This document shows, piece after piece, positions 17,181 to 26,169 of a DNA stretch of 64,000 bases. Under the pieces are notes generated by a model. It saw only the letters and a list, made by a program, of their open reading frames with translations, did not search any database and was not told the origin of the DNA. Each line of letters begins with the position of its first letter. Positions within the stretch are counted from its first letter, which is position 1. Position numbers and translations under genes: made by a program. Source of the stretch: Burkholderiales bacterium (GTDB lineage: Bacteria > Pseudomonadota > Gammaproteobacteria > Burkholderiales > Usitatibacteraceae). The stretch is from contig JANYDB010000068.1 in assembly GCA_025359985.1 (NCBI GenBank), forward strand, positions 1-64,000, given 5' to 3'.

Positions 17181-18545
17181 TTGGCAGACACTTTTATCGG
17201 AACCAACAAAACGACGAAAATATCAGCCTGGCGGCTTATTGCTTATGGATTGACGTCCATTCCGCTTGCTATGGCGGCGTTGCCTATCTACGTACACGTA
17301 CCCAAATTTTACGCCGACACCATGGGGCTGAATCTTATGGCGATTGGAGTGCTGTTGCTCGCAGCAAGATTTTTTGATGCGATACAGGATCCGCTTTTGG
17401 GTTACTGGAGTGATCTCACCAGAGACAAATCGGCCGGCCGCTTTATTTGGGTGGCGATTGGCGCCCCGTTGCTCGCGATCGGTATGCTCGGACTATTTAA
17501 TCCGCCGCATTTCAGGGCAGATTTAGCAGGGTGGTGGCTGTTCGCCATGCTAATGGTCGTTTATACCTCTTTTAGCATGATGCAGATCAGCTATCAGGCC
17601 TACGGCGCAGAAATATCCATGAATCCACTTGAGCGTACGCGGGTTACGGCGTTTCGTGAAGGCATGGGCTTGGCCGGCGTTTTTTTGGCAGCTGCCTTGC
17701 CGCAAATGTTGTCCGAGCAGCACGGCATGCGCGAAGGCTATGCCCTGTACAGTTTTATTTTTATCCCGCTGGTGCTGGTGTTGACGATGGCAACCATCGC
17801 GCTGGCACCCAAAGCCGCCACCGCTGTGCATGCAGTGCAAGCGGCCCAAGCTCACACCCAGAGCGCTCTCACGGCGATGATGAAACCGCTAAAAAATCGA
17901 TTGTTTAATCGTCTCCTGATCGTGTTTGTTTTTAACGGTATCGCTGCTTCGATTCCGGCGACCCTGCTACTATTTTTTATTGAGGATGTATTGAAAGCAC
18001 CGCAAATTGCGGCCTGGAGTCTGGTGGCTTATTTTGCGGCGGGTGCGGCTGGAATGCCGCTCTGGGTATGGCTTTCCGCCCGATTGGGCAAAGCGCGAGC
18101 GTGGTTTGTGGGGATGGTGGTATCCATCATTGCCTTTATCTGGGCTTATACCCTGGGTGCTGGCGACACGACGGCGTTTCTGCTCATCTGCGTTTTGTCG
18201 GGATTGGGCTTGGGTGCTGATTTAGCGTTGCCGCCTTCAATCCTCGCCGATGTGATTGATGATGATGAAAAGCGTGGGGTAGGGCGTAATGAAGGGGCGT
18301 ACTTTGGTTTGTGGAATCTGGTCACCAAGATGAATCTGGCGCTGGCGGCGGGCGTTGCATTGCCAGCGTTGGCCTTGTTTGGGTATCAGCCCAGTGCGGC
18401 CAATTCTCCGCAGTCACTGAATTATCTGGCGGCTATTTACGCGCTGTTGCCGTGTTTATTAAAGGCGTTGGCGGCGATCGCGCTGGTGTATTCACCGTTC
18501 TTCAAATCGGATACTGCGATCGTAGAATCAACCATGGTTAATTAG
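17181..18545 (+). CDS. MFS transporter, glycoside-pentoside-hexuronide/MFS_2 type
   Basis: The 454-residue product is very hydrophobic with about twelve membrane segments. It carries the MFS_2 hallmarks: YGLTSIPLAMAALPIYVHVP at the N-terminus, RFFDAIQDPLLGYWSD after helix 2, and GLGLGADLALPPSILADVIDDDE in the second half. In this cluster type it is thought to move a lipid-related compound rather than a sugar; that is inference from gene order. It starts with TTG at 17181 behind GCGGAG. The 93-bp gap before it is the largest inside the operon. Confidence 0.87.
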   Translation: MADTFIGTNKTTKISAWRLIAYGLTSIPLAMAALPIYVHVPKFYADTMGLNLMAIGVLLLAARFFDAIQDPLLGYWSDLTRDKSAGRFIWVAIGAPLLAIGMLGLFNPPHFRADLAGWWLFAMLMVVYTSFSMMQISYQAYGAEISMNPLERTRVTAFREGMGLAGVFLAAALPQMLSEQHGMREGYALYSFIFIPLVLVLTMATIALAPKAATAVHAVQAAQAHTQSALTAMMKPLKNRLFNRLLIVFVFNGIAASIPATLLLFFIEDVLKAPQIAAWSLVAYFAAGAAGMPLWVWLSARLGKARAWFVGMVVSIIAFIWAYTLGAGDTTAFLLICVLSGLGLGADLALPPSILADVIDDDEKRGVGRNEGAYFGLWNLVTKMNLALAAGVALPALALFGYQPSAANSPQSLNYLAAIYALLPCLLKALAAIALVYSPFFKSDTAIVESTMVN

Positions 18546-18554
18546 GAAATCAAC

Positions 18555-19151
18555 ATGAGGTACAGCATGAAACAAAGCATGAACATAAATATGAAACGCC
18601 ACATTAAACAATTGACTCACGCGCTGCTGACAGGGCCACTACTAATGACTGCGCTGCTGCTAACCGGTTGCGCGTCGCTATCGTCGCTGTCCCCACAAGA
18701 CTACGCCACTGAAACGCCCAAGCTTGATCTTGCCCGATACTTCAATGGCAAGGTCGATGGCTGGGGCATGATTCAGGATCGGTCAGGCAAAGTGATTCGC
18801 CGCATGACGGTAGAAATGGAATGCACCTGGGTAGGTAATGAGGGCACACTCGATGAATCATTTACCTGGTCGGATGGTAAAAAAGAAAAGCGCATCTGGA
18901 AGATCAGCAAGCGCGGTGATAGCTATACCGGCACGGCAGGCGATATTGTCGGCCAGGCAGTAGGTGAGGCCGCGGGCAACACGCTGCGCTGGACCTACAC
19001 TCTGGCATTGCCTGCTGACCAAGGCGGCTATCACATGAGCATGGATGACTGGATGTGGCAGCTCGATGATAAGACGCTCGCCAATCGCACCAGGATGAGC
19101 AAGTTTGGTGTGCAGTTTGCCGAAATTTCGATATTTTTCAGGAAGCGTTAA
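18555..19151 (+). CDS. DUF3833 family lipoprotein
   Basis: A 198-residue protein with a lipobox (LLLTGCAS, Cys near residue 40). It is followed by the DUF3833 domain: LDLARYFNGKVDGWGMIQDRSGKVIRRM, DESFTWSDGKKEKRIWKI and YHMSMDDWMWQLDD. It is expected at the inner face of the outer membrane. The function is unknown, but the family is a standard member of this cfa-linked cluster. Several Met codons precede the signal peptide. The first (18555) was chosen because AGGAAAT lies eight bases upstream; shorter starts at 18567 to 18591 are possible. It is separated by two bases from the SDR gene. Confidence 0.85.
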   Translation: MRYSMKQSMNINMKRHIKQLTHALLTGPLLMTALLLTGCASLSSLSPQDYATETPKLDLARYFNGKVDGWGMIQDRSGKVIRRMTVEMECTWVGNEGTLDESFTWSDGKKEKRIWKISKRGDSYTGTAGDIVGQAVGEAAGNTLRWTYTLALPADQGGYHMSMDDWMWQLDDKTLANRTRMSKFGVQFAEISIFFRKR

Positions 19152-19153
19152 CC

Positions 19154-19948
19154 ATGTCGCTCAATACCAAAATTACCGATTGGTCAAAAAAGCGCGTATG
19201 GATTATCGGCGCCTCAACAGGCATGGGTGCGGCACTCGCAGATGCGCTGCATTCTCGTAACGCCAAGGTAGCGATGTCAGCGCGCAGTGCGGATAAGCTC
19301 GCCGCGCTAGTCACCAAATTTGGTGCGTCACGCGCCATGTCGCTGCCGCTGGATATTACCAAGGTGGAAACAATTGCCGCCGCCGAGAAGGAATTAATTG
19401 AAGCATGGGGCGGCTATGATCTGGTGGTATTCATGGCGGGTGACTATACGGCCATGCGCGCATGGGAGCTGGATTTAAAAGTGGCGAAGCAAATGGTGGA
19501 TGTTAACTGGGGCGGTTTTTTGAACGGCTTGTCGGTGGTCATCCCGCACTTTATGGCGTCCGGCGTGGACGGCACCCGTGCAGGCGGTATTGCTCTGGTG
19601 TCGAGCGTGGCGGGGTATCGGGGCCTGCCGAAATCGCTGGTCTATGGGCCAACTAAGGCCGCACTCATCAATCTGGCTGAAACGCTTTATATTGATTTGA
19701 AAGAAAAAGGCCTGGATGTTTATGTGATCAATCCGGGTTTTGTTAAAACCCCGATGACGGATAAAAATGATTTTAAAATGCCGTCATTGATCACGCCTGA
19801 AGAAGCCGCGCTGGAAATCATCAGCGGTTTTGAAAACGGTGAGTTTGAAATCCATTTTCCAAAGGGCTTCACGCGGGTGATGAAGGTGTTGCGACATTTG
19901 CCGTATTCGCTGTATTTTCCCGCGATCAAAAAATCAACCAAAGTTTGA
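19154..19948 (+). CDS. Short-chain dehydrogenase/reductase
   Basis: A 264-residue SDR. The nucleotide-binding motif is GASTGMGAALADAL (about 18-31), with an SSVAGYRGLP catalytic serine region and the YGPTKAAL motif carrying the catalytic Tyr-x3-Lys, followed by NPGFVKTPMT. It would reduce or oxidise a carbonyl/hydroxyl group with NAD(P)H. In this operon a modified fatty acid or a related lipid is the most likely substrate, which is inferred from the company it keeps. It is the seventh gene of the unit. Confidence 0.9.
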   Translation: MSLNTKITDWSKKRVWIIGASTGMGAALADALHSRNAKVAMSARSADKLAALVTKFGASRAMSLPLDITKVETIAAAEKELIEAWGGYDLVVFMAGDYTAMRAWELDLKVAKQMVDVNWGGFLNGLSVVIPHFMASGVDGTRAGGIALVSSVAGYRGLPKSLVYGPTKAALINLAETLYIDLKEKGLDVYVINPGFVKTPMTDKNDFKMPSLITPEEAALEIISGFENGEFEIHFPKGFTRVMKVLRHLPYSLYFPAIKKSTKV

Positions 19949-19979
19949 GTTTCAGCTATCAGCATGCACAACCATCATC

Positions 19980-20408
19980 ATGAGTGAAGTGGCGCTCGCA
20001 TCATTAAAGAACTATTTTGAAACCCTCACCCTGGCGGGCGTAGCAACGATCGGCCAGCACTATACGGAGGATGCGTATTTTCGTGATCCCTTTAATGAGG
20101 TGCGTGATCTGGCATCACTGCAGCATATTTTCAGCGATATGTTTGAGAGGCTGCATGAGCCGCAGTTTAAGATCATAGAAACCATCCATGACGCAGAGAG
20201 CGCGGTTCTGATATGGGATTTTTCGTTTCGCATCAAAGCCTTGAAGCCGACGCAGCAACGCCGCATCCACGGCTTATCACATATTCGTTTTGCGGCGGAT
20301 GGACGAGTCAATTATCACCGTGATTATTGGGACGCCGCCGGCGAACTGTATGAACAGTTCCCGGTGATTGGCGGGTTGATGCGTTGGTTAAAAAAGCGCG
20401 CGCAATAA
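19980..20408 (+). CDS. NTF2-like (SnoaL-type) protein
   Basis: The 142-residue product has the cone-shaped NTF2-like domain pattern: LKNYFETL, HYTEDAYFRDPFNEV, LQHIFSDMFERL, VLIWDFSFR and HIRFAADGRVNYHRDYWDAAGELYEQFP. NTF2-like proteins bind small hydrophobic ligands or act as isomerases or cyclases; no catalytic set can be asserted here. It is the last gene of the lipid-modification operon, 31 bp after the SDR gene. It converges on the BON-lipoprotein gene, and no strong terminator was seen between them. Confidence 0.82.
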   Translation: MSEVALASLKNYFETLTLAGVATIGQHYTEDAYFRDPFNEVRDLASLQHIFSDMFERLHEPQFKIIETIHDAESAVLIWDFSFRIKALKPTQQRRIHGLSHIRFAADGRVNYHRDYWDAAGELYEQFPVIGGLMRWLKKRAQ

Positions 20409-20484
20409 TAAAAAAGCCGGAAATCGGGAGCTTAGATCATTACGCTTAACGCTTAGCGTCTAACGCGCGGGCACTTTTATCGGT

Positions 20485-21039
20485 TTATTCAAACACTTTC
20501 ACTACGCGTGCTACACCACTGGTCGTGCGGGCAATTTCGGCGGCGGCATCGCTTTCTTCTCGGTTCAGGATGCCCATCAAAAACACCACCCCGTTTTCAG
20601 TCACTACTTTCACATGATTGGGTGAGACTTTGCCGTTGTTGATGAGGCGTGCTTTGACATTAGTGGTAATCAGTGAATCATTGCTGCGTGAGGTAAAAGA
20701 AGTATTGCCACTCACATTGATTTCATTGGTCACGTTGCGCACACTGGGGATCGCGCGGATCATGTCAGCGACATCCTTCTTTGCCTGCTCGGACGGCGCT
20801 TCACCTGTAATCAGTACGGACAGGTTATAACTGGTTACATTGACATGCACATCCTTGTGCCGGTCGATCAAACGAGCGCGTGCTTTCCATTCGATATTTT
20901 CATCTTCGATATACATGCCGGTGGAACGACGATCATCTAGAACCAGCGCGGTTGCACCCACTCCGACCGCCGCCAACGGAAAACAGCCTTGTATCAGCAC
21001 CGCGGTTAACGCCATCAATAAGACCAGAATATTACGCAT
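20485..21039 (-). CDS. BON-domain outer-membrane lipoprotein (DolP/YraP-like)
   Basis: A 184-residue lipoprotein. A signal sequence ends in the lipobox ALTAVLIQGC, followed by two BON domains (DVHVNVTSYNLSVLITGEAP; VKARLINNGKVSPNHVKVVTENGVVFLMG). The ATG at 21039 was chosen because AGGAG lies seven bases before it and the lipoprotein signal starts there. Upstream in-frame starts give a Cys-rich tail overlapping yraN. DolP-like proteins bind anionic phospholipids at division sites and protect the outer membrane. The order LpoA-like, yraN, BON matches the yraM-yraN-(diaA)-yraP order of E. coli, without diaA. Confidence 0.88.
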   Translation of the reverse strand: MRNILVLLMALTAVLIQGCFPLAAVGVGATALVLDDRRSTGMYIEDENIEWKARARLIDRHKDVHVNVTSYNLSVLITGEAPSEQAKKDVADMIRAIPSVRNVTNEINVSGNTSFTSRSNDSLITTNVKARLINNGKVSPNHVKVVTENGVVFLMGILNREESDAAAEIARTTSGVARVVKVFE

Positions 21040-21163
21040 GAGCAGACTCCTGAAATATTTAAACAAAGTGGCGCTACTGTACGCCGCCTGATGACAAATT
21101 ACGCATAGCAATTGCAAGCCGCATTTGCATTTGGCATATGCACGCGGCATATGCACTGGCGTT

Positions 21164-21562
21164 TCAAGCCGAAAATGCATCCTTGATCCATTCGATTCGC
21201 TCGCCTGATAAATCGTTTAATAACACCGCGTCAAACCGGCACGGCGGCAGCGCGCGCATGCCGCTTAGGTAGTGTTGTGCGGCGGCGATGATGCGCTGCT
21301 GTTTGGCTATACCGATACTCGCGGCAGCACCGCCAAAATCACGATTTTTACGCAAGCGTACTTCGGCAAATACCAATGTCTTTTCAGCGCTGCGGGAGCC
21401 GCCTTCTTCATGCAAAATCAAATCAATTTCGCCAAAGCGACAGCGATAATTGCGATCAATGCAACGCAGTCCATTTTTTTGCAAAAAACGTTCAGCAATG
21501 CGCTCGGCTTCGTCGCCCGTTTCTTTTTTACTGCTTATTTTCTGGATGAGACGTGCCAGCAT
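21164..21562 (-). CDS. yraN: UPF0102 (YraN) endonuclease-like protein
   Basis: A 132-residue protein with the YraN pattern: G-DEAERIAERFLQKNGL, NYRCRFGEIDLILHE (the E-I-D-L part of a PD-(D/E)XK nuclease-like core), LVFAEVRLRK, and KQQRIIAAAQHYL. In the usual family the last core motif reads VFVEVKxR; here EVRLRK keeps the acidic residue with Arg in place of Lys. The function is unknown, but it is universally linked to rsmI and lpoA as here. It begins 25 bp after the LpoA-like gene stop. Confidence 0.92.
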   Translation of the reverse strand: MLARLIQKISSKKETGDEAERIAERFLQKNGLRCIDRNYRCRFGEIDLILHEEGGSRSAEKTLVFAEVRLRKNRDFGGAAASIGIAKQQRIIAAAQHYLSGMRALPPCRFDAVLLNDLSGERIEWIKDAFSA

Positions 21563-21587
21563 ATTGATCCATTATTCGACAGGGTCA

Positions 21588-22886
21588 TCAATTTATCGGG
21601 CTAATTTGCAACGGCGGCGAAGGCTGCAAAAGCTGCGGTAAACCATCGCGCATTTCAACGGCGGTTAGCGTACGCACAAATTGTGCGCCTTCCAGATTAA
21701 GGCGGCCGGTTACGCCATCCAGCGGCATGATATTGCGTGGTTTAGCCGCCTTGAGAATCGACTGCATCACGCGCCATGCATCGATTCCCAGCGCATACAG
21801 GCGTTCATAATCAAGCGGCATGGGTGCGAGAGGCTTGGCGTAGGCCATGACGGCAGGATGATCTTTTTCTACAAACCACGGCATTTCCAAAAAACGCACG
21901 CTGTCGAGATCCAGGTTTTCTACCGCGCCAGCTCGCGCATCCAAGGCGTGTGAGGTTGCAAATACGGGCATGCCTACGGGAATAAACGGGCGGGCCAGCC
22001 GTGCGGCTTTAACATCGGCGGCGATAAACACAAAATCAGTCTGACTTTTCCCCCTGGCTTTCTCCAACGCTTTTTGCAGCCTAATGGCATCGGTAATATC
22101 GCCATTGAAGGTAATACTCTCAGTCACGGTGCCGCCGAGCCGAACCCATTCTTTTTCAAAACTATCCTGAATCCGTTTGCTCAATGCGGTGGCGCTGGTT
22201 AAGACCGCCACATTATGCAGGCCCGCCAGCAATGCCTCGCGGGCCACGCTGCGCGCTTCGGCATCCAGGTTCAGAGAAATATAAAAAAATCGATCCGGCA
22301 AATCTGTTTCAGTCGGCGCATTCAGGGCCAGCGTGGGAATGTAGCCCGCCTCTTTAACCATCAGATTAGTGCCGTCACGCGTTACGCCGCCAATAATTGC
22401 GATCGCTCCGTCCTGTATCGCTTTGCGATATTGCGTACCTAACGAGGCCGATTCATCATCTCGTGCGTAAATGCGATATGGGGTGGCTTGTTTGCCGTCA
22501 ACGGTGGCAGCAGCGATGAAACCCTGTTTGATCGCATCAGCGACTGCGCCAAAGGCTTTCGAGTGGAGGGGGATAATTAGAGCAATATGCGGTGTGGGGT
22601 CGTCTTTTTTTTCAATCAGTTTTTCAGCCGCTTTCTCCACTAACTTGAGTTGTTCGGCAACCGGCGCGTTGATGAGAGTGCTGGTAGGTGGTGTAGACAA
22701 GATGAGCGGAAAGGGTGTGGTGACCGTAGAAGCTGTGGTTGGCAGCGTCGCAGGGTTTGGGTTAGTCTGCGCTACAGCAAGCCAGCTTGAACCTAGCATG
22801 GCCATACCCCATGCAGCACCTGAAAAGGCTTTTGCAAAATGCCTGCCAGGATTCGCACCGCTACCCGAAAAATTATCTAAGTGCAT
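21588..22886 (-). CDS. Penicillin-binding protein activator, LpoA C-domain type
   Basis: A 432-residue protein: an N-terminal signal-like region, a Thr/Pro-rich linker (about 40-75), then a periplasmic-binding-like domain with HIALIIPLHSKAFGAVADAIKQGF, AIAIIGGVTRDGTNLM and GVTGRLNLEGAQFVR. This is the C-terminal half of LpoA/YraM. The N-terminal TPR-like half of gammaproteobacterial LpoA is absent, as is usual in betaproteobacteria. LpoA stimulates the transpeptidase PBP1A. No clear lipobox cysteine was found near the signal peptide (MLGSSWLAVAQT), so it may be periplasmic rather than lipid-anchored. It is divergent from rsmI with 20 bp between starts. Confidence 0.87.
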   Translation of the reverse strand: MHLDNFSGSGANPGRHFAKAFSGAAWGMAMLGSSWLAVAQTNPNPATLPTTASTVTTPFPLILSTPPTSTLINAPVAEQLKLVEKAAEKLIEKKDDPTPHIALIIPLHSKAFGAVADAIKQGFIAAATVDGKQATPYRIYARDDESASLGTQYRKAIQDGAIAIIGGVTRDGTNLMVKEAGYIPTLALNAPTETDLPDRFFYISLNLDAEARSVAREALLAGLHNVAVLTSATALSKRIQDSFEKEWVRLGGTVTESITFNGDITDAIRLQKALEKARGKSQTDFVFIAADVKAARLARPFIPVGMPVFATSHALDARAGAVENLDLDSVRFLEMPWFVEKDHPAVMAYAKPLAPMPLDYERLYALGIDAWRVMQSILKAAKPRNIMPLDGVTGRLNLEGAQFVRTLTAVEMRDGLPQLLQPSPPLQISPIN

Positions 22887-22906
22887 AAAAGAATAGAGCC
22901 CGCATC

Positions 22907-23779
22907 GTGTCCGAAAAAATCATAAACGCATTATATGTGGTCGCCACACCGATCGGGAATCTGGGCGATATTACCCATCGTGCGCTTGATATTTTACGCA
23001 ACGTTAATGTGGTAGCCGCAGAAGACACGCGCATGACAAAATCATTGCTCGCCCATTTTGGCATCGGCGCCAAATTGATTGCGGTGCACGAGCACAACGA
23101 ACGCCATGCTGCCGATGGTATTGTCAAACTATTGAGTGAAGGCCAATCGACAGCGTTGGTGACGGATGCAGGTACGCCGGCGGTCAGTGACCCTGGCGCG
23201 CAAGTAGTAGCCGCAGTCCGCGCTGCCGGGTTCACGGTCATACCGATCCCCGGCGCCAGCGCTTTGGTGGCGGCTATTTCAGCCAGCGGCGAGGGTGAGC
23301 ACGGATTTTTATTTCACGGTTTTTTACCGGTTAAAGAAGGTGATCGCAGGCGCCAACTTGAAAGCTTGAAAGAGTCGCCTTACGCGATCGTGCTCTATGA
23401 ATCCCCGCACCGGGTCATCGATTCAGTGACCACCATTGCGGCAGTGATGGGCGACAGTCGCGAGCTGGTTATTTGTCGGGAGCTGACCAAAAAATTCGAA
23501 ACCATTGTGAGATTAAAACTTAGCGAAGCGGTTCCTTGGCTGGAATCAGACGATAACAACCAGCGTGGCGAATTTGTGCTGATATTATCAAACCCTAGCG
23601 TAGGAGCTAGTTTAGAGCCAGAAATGGCTCAAACACAATTGCTGGAGCGGACTTTGTCTATTTTATTAACCGAACTGCCGCTGAAGCAAGCAGTAGGTCT
23701 CGCCGTTAAATTAACCGGCGAGAAAAAAAATCGGGTTTATGCGAAGGCGTTGTCTTTGACTATAAAAGCAGCAGGCTAA
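22907..23779 (+). CDS. rsmI: 16S rRNA (cytidine-1402-2'-O)-methyltransferase
   Basis: The 290-residue product is a tetrapyrrole-methylase-fold enzyme with RsmI signatures: LYVVATPIGNLGDIT (10-24), AAEDTRMTKSLL, HEHNE, LVTDAGTPAVSDPGA, PGASALVAAIS and FHGFLP. It methylates the ribose of C1402 in 16S rRNA with SAM, together with RsmH, whose gene is also in this window. The start is GTG 22907. Residues 228-250 (around NPSVGASLEPEMAQ) are encoded by a 66-bp palindromic element. They fill the variable loop before the conserved TELPLKQAVGLAV helix, making that loop a few residues longer than in E. coli. Confidence 0.96.
   Translation: MSEKIINALYVVATPIGNLGDITHRALDILRNVNVVAAEDTRMTKSLLAHFGIGAKLIAVHEHNERHAADGIVKLLSEGQSTALVTDAGTPAVSDPGAQVVAAVRAAGFTVIPIPGASALVAAISASGEGEHGFLFHGFLPVKEGDRRRQLESLKESPYAIVLYESPHRVIDSVTTIAAVMGDSRELVICRELTKKFETIVRLKLSEAVPWLESDDNNQRGEFVLILSNPSVGASLEPEMAQTQLLERTLSILLTELPLKQAVGLAVKLTGEKKNRVYAKALSLTIKAAG
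23590..23655. repeat. 66-bp palindromic element, copy 5, inside rsmI
   Basis: It begins AAACCCTAGC and ends GGAGCGGACTTT, with a core TTTAGAGCCAGAAATGGCTCAAA that is itself an inverted repeat. Length and landmarks match the intergenic copies. It lies wholly in the coding sequence and keeps the frame. Chance resemblance cannot be excluded, since the last third aligns with a native helix. Confidence 0.5.
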
Positions 23780-23793
23780 CTGATGTTAACCGT

Positions 23794-24972
23794 TCAGCGC
23801 GGCGCACGCACTTCACGCTTGCTCATTATCATTAGCCAGCCATAGCCGCATATACCCGCCACCACAGAAGCGACCAGAACCGCCATCTTTGAGGCATTAA
23901 TCTCGGCCGCGCTGGTGGCAAAAGCAAGTTGGGTGATGAAGATCGACATCGTAAAACCAATACCGCCGAGCATTCCTGCACCCATGATATGTCGCCAGTT
24001 CAAGCCCGCCGGCAAGCGACACCAGCCGATTCCAACGGCCACGTAGCAGAGCGCCATAACGCCCAGCGGCTTGCCCAGGACCAGGCCTGCCATGATGCCC
24101 ATGCTGTTTACACTGGACATGCTCGTCAGCCAGCCAGCATCCACGACAACGCCCGTATTGGCCAGCGCAAAAATCGGCAGAATCATAAAGGCAACCGGCT
24201 TGTGTAAAAAATGTTCGAGCCGATATGACGGCGACTCGACATTGCTATCTTTGGCGGCAAATGGAATGATGAACGCCAGCACCACGCCAGCAATGGTTGC
24301 GTGAACACCTGATTTCAGCATCAGAAACCATAACAGCGCGCCACCCAGTAAATAAGGCGTGAGCCACATCACCCGCAACTTGCGATTGAGTGTCACCAAC
24401 GTTAAGCTAACGATGATCGCACCTCCTAAATAGACAAGCGAAATTTGTGCTGTGTAAAAAACGGCAATGACGATGATCGCGCCCAGATCATCAATCACCG
24501 CAAACGCCACCACCAATATTTTTAAGGAGGGCGGAATGCGCTTTCCCAGCAACGCCAGCGCTGCAATGGCAAACGCAATATCGGTTGCCATCGGGATCCC
24601 GAATCCCGGCTGCGTGGGCGTACCCGCGTTTAGGGCATAGTGAATCAGTGCGGGGGCCAACATGCCACCAATGGCCGCAAACACCGGCAGTAACCCATTC
24701 TGCACGCTAGATAATTCGCCCACATAAAGCTCACGTTTCAACTCTAAACCGATCAGCAGAAAAAAGATTGCCATCAGTGCATCGTTTACCCAATGCTCAA
24801 TTTTTAGCGGCCCGAGATCGCCATGCCAAAAGTTTAGGTAGCCCTGACCTGCCGGTGAGTTTGTAATCGCGAGTGATAAAACGGTGCAGACGACGAGCAC
24901 TATCCCGCCCGCCCGCTCCGACTCGAAAAATTGGCTGAAAGTATTTGATAATGCTGGAATGGCTTTACACAT
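23794..24972 (-). CDS. nhaA: Na+/H+ antiporter NhaA
   Basis: An integral membrane protein of about 392 residues. It carries the NhaA motifs PMATDIAFAIAALALLG (equivalent of Asp133 in E. coli), AVIDDLGAIIVIAVFYT (the Asp163-Asp164 ion-binding pair) and the C-terminal LGGIGFTMSIFITQLAF. It exchanges external protons for internal sodium across the inner membrane. The ATG at 24972 (MCKAIPALSNTF) fits the family length; an upstream start would add 26 unusual residues. It converges on rsmI with 14 bp between stop codons and is divergent from pyrC. Confidence 0.95.
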   Translation of the reverse strand: MCKAIPALSNTFSQFFESERAGGIVLVVCTVLSLAITNSPAGQGYLNFWHGDLGPLKIEHWVNDALMAIFFLLIGLELKRELYVGELSSVQNGLLPVFAAIGGMLAPALIHYALNAGTPTQPGFGIPMATDIAFAIAALALLGKRIPPSLKILVVAFAVIDDLGAIIVIAVFYTAQISLVYLGGAIIVSLTLVTLNRKLRVMWLTPYLLGGALLWFLMLKSGVHATIAGVVLAFIIPFAAKDSNVESPSYRLEHFLHKPVAFMILPIFALANTGVVVDAGWLTSMSSVNSMGIMAGLVLGKPLGVMALCYVAVGIGWCRLPAGLNWRHIMGAGMLGGIGFTMSIFITQLAFATSAAEINASKMAVLVASVVAGICGYGWLMIMSKREVRAPR

Positions 24973-25121
24973 GATGGGTGGCCAATAAGAAAAATAATTT
25001 AGTTTAAAGCAGCGTTTTGCGCAAGCGGGATAGGTTAAAAATAAAAGCAAAACGACATCAAAAAGAAAGCAGTCAACAACGCTAACAAGCGCCGACTTTT
25101 ATATTTACAGGTTCCACCATT

Positions 25122-25133
25122 TATAATAGTGAT
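25122..25133 (+). promoter_or_regulatory. -10 box of pyrC, placed for a leaderless transcript
   Basis: A perfect TATAAT at 25122-25127 ends seven bases before the pyrC ATG at 25134, so transcription would start at or next to the start codon. No Shine-Dalgarno sequence is present. The -35 region is poor. Confidence 0.5.
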
Positions 25134-26165
25134 ATGACTAAATTAATCATGACCCGTCCCGATGATTGGCATTTGCATGTGCGCGATGGCGCCGCGCTGG
25201 CGGCCGTACTGCCTGATACGGTGCGTCAATTTGCCCGTGCCATTATCATGCCTAATTTGAAACCGCCGGTGCGAAGCGTTGATGAGGCTGGCGCGTATCG
25301 CAATCGGATTATGGCGGCCCTTCCTGAAGGCGCTTCGTTTGAACCGCTGATGACGCTGTATTTAACCGATAACACGCAGCCGCACGAAATCATCAATGCC
25401 AAGCAAAGCGGATTTGTGAAAGCGGTGAAGTATTACCCCGCTGGCGCGACAACTAATTCAGATTCCGGTGTTACCGATATGCGCAAATGCGATGCGGTGT
25501 TTGAAGCGATGCAGGCGGCGGGTATGCCACTATTGCTGCATGGCGAAGTAACCGATAGCCAGATTGATATTTTTGACCGCGAAAAAGTATTCATCGAAAA
25601 GCATCTCATTCCGCTGACGCTGCGTTTTCCCGCATTGCGTATCGTGTTTGAGCACATCACGACGGCAGACGCGGTCAAGTTTGTACTAGCCGCGAGCGAT
25701 TATGTTGCGGCTACCATTACTGCGCATCATTTACTTTATAACCGCAGCGATATTTTCAAGGGCGGCATTCGTCCGCATTATTATTGCTTGCCGGTATTAA
25801 AGCGTGAAGAGCATCGCGTGGCCTTATTGAAAGCGGCGACTAGCGGTAATCCAAAGTTTTTTCTCGGCACCGATAGTGCGCCGCATGCTAAAAATTCCAA
25901 GGAAACAAGCTGTGGCTGCGCAGGTTGTTATACTGCTCTGCATGCGATGGAGCTTTATGCGGAGGCGTTCGAGAGCGTGAACGCGCTGGATAAACTAGAA
26001 GGGTTTGCGAGTTTTTTCGGCGCCGATTTTTATCGTCTGCCGCGCAATACTGGCACCATCACGCTTGAAAAATCCGCATGGCAAATTCCCGAAGAGCTAG
26101 CCTATGCCGATGCAAGCCTGGTGCCCTTGCGCGCGGGCGAAACGATTCAATGGCGGATGATTTAA
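25134..26165 (+). CDS. pyrC: Dihydroorotase (type PyrC)
   Basis: The 343-residue enzyme closes carbamoyl-aspartate to dihydroorotate in pyrimidine synthesis. The metal-binding HLH of [10 protein letters not shown] (14-16 region), the carboxylated lysine in [18 protein letters not shown] (about 102), LLLHGEV, HITT and the LGTDSAPH aspartate motif are all present, so it is the catalytically active class II form. It is followed after four bases by the DUF3025 gene and probably co-transcribed with it. A TATAAT box stands immediately before the start codon. Confidence 0.97.
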   Translation: MTKLIMTRPDDWHLHVRDGAALAAVLPDTVRQFARAIIMPNLKPPVRSVDEAGAYRNRIMAALPEGASFEPLMTLYLTDNTQPHEIINAKQSGFVKAVKYYPAGATTNSDSGVTDMRKCDAVFEAMQAAGMPLLLHGEVTDSQIDIFDREKVFIEKHLIPLTLRFPALRIVFEHITTADAVKFVLAASDYVAATITAHHLLYNRSDIFKGGIRPHYYCLPVLKREEHRVALLKAATSGNPKFFLGTDSAPHAKNSKETSCGCAGCYTALHAMELYAEAFESVNALDKLEGFASFFGADFYRLPRNTGTITLEKSAWQIPEELAYADASLVPLRAGETIQWRMI

Positions 26166-26169
26166 TCGG

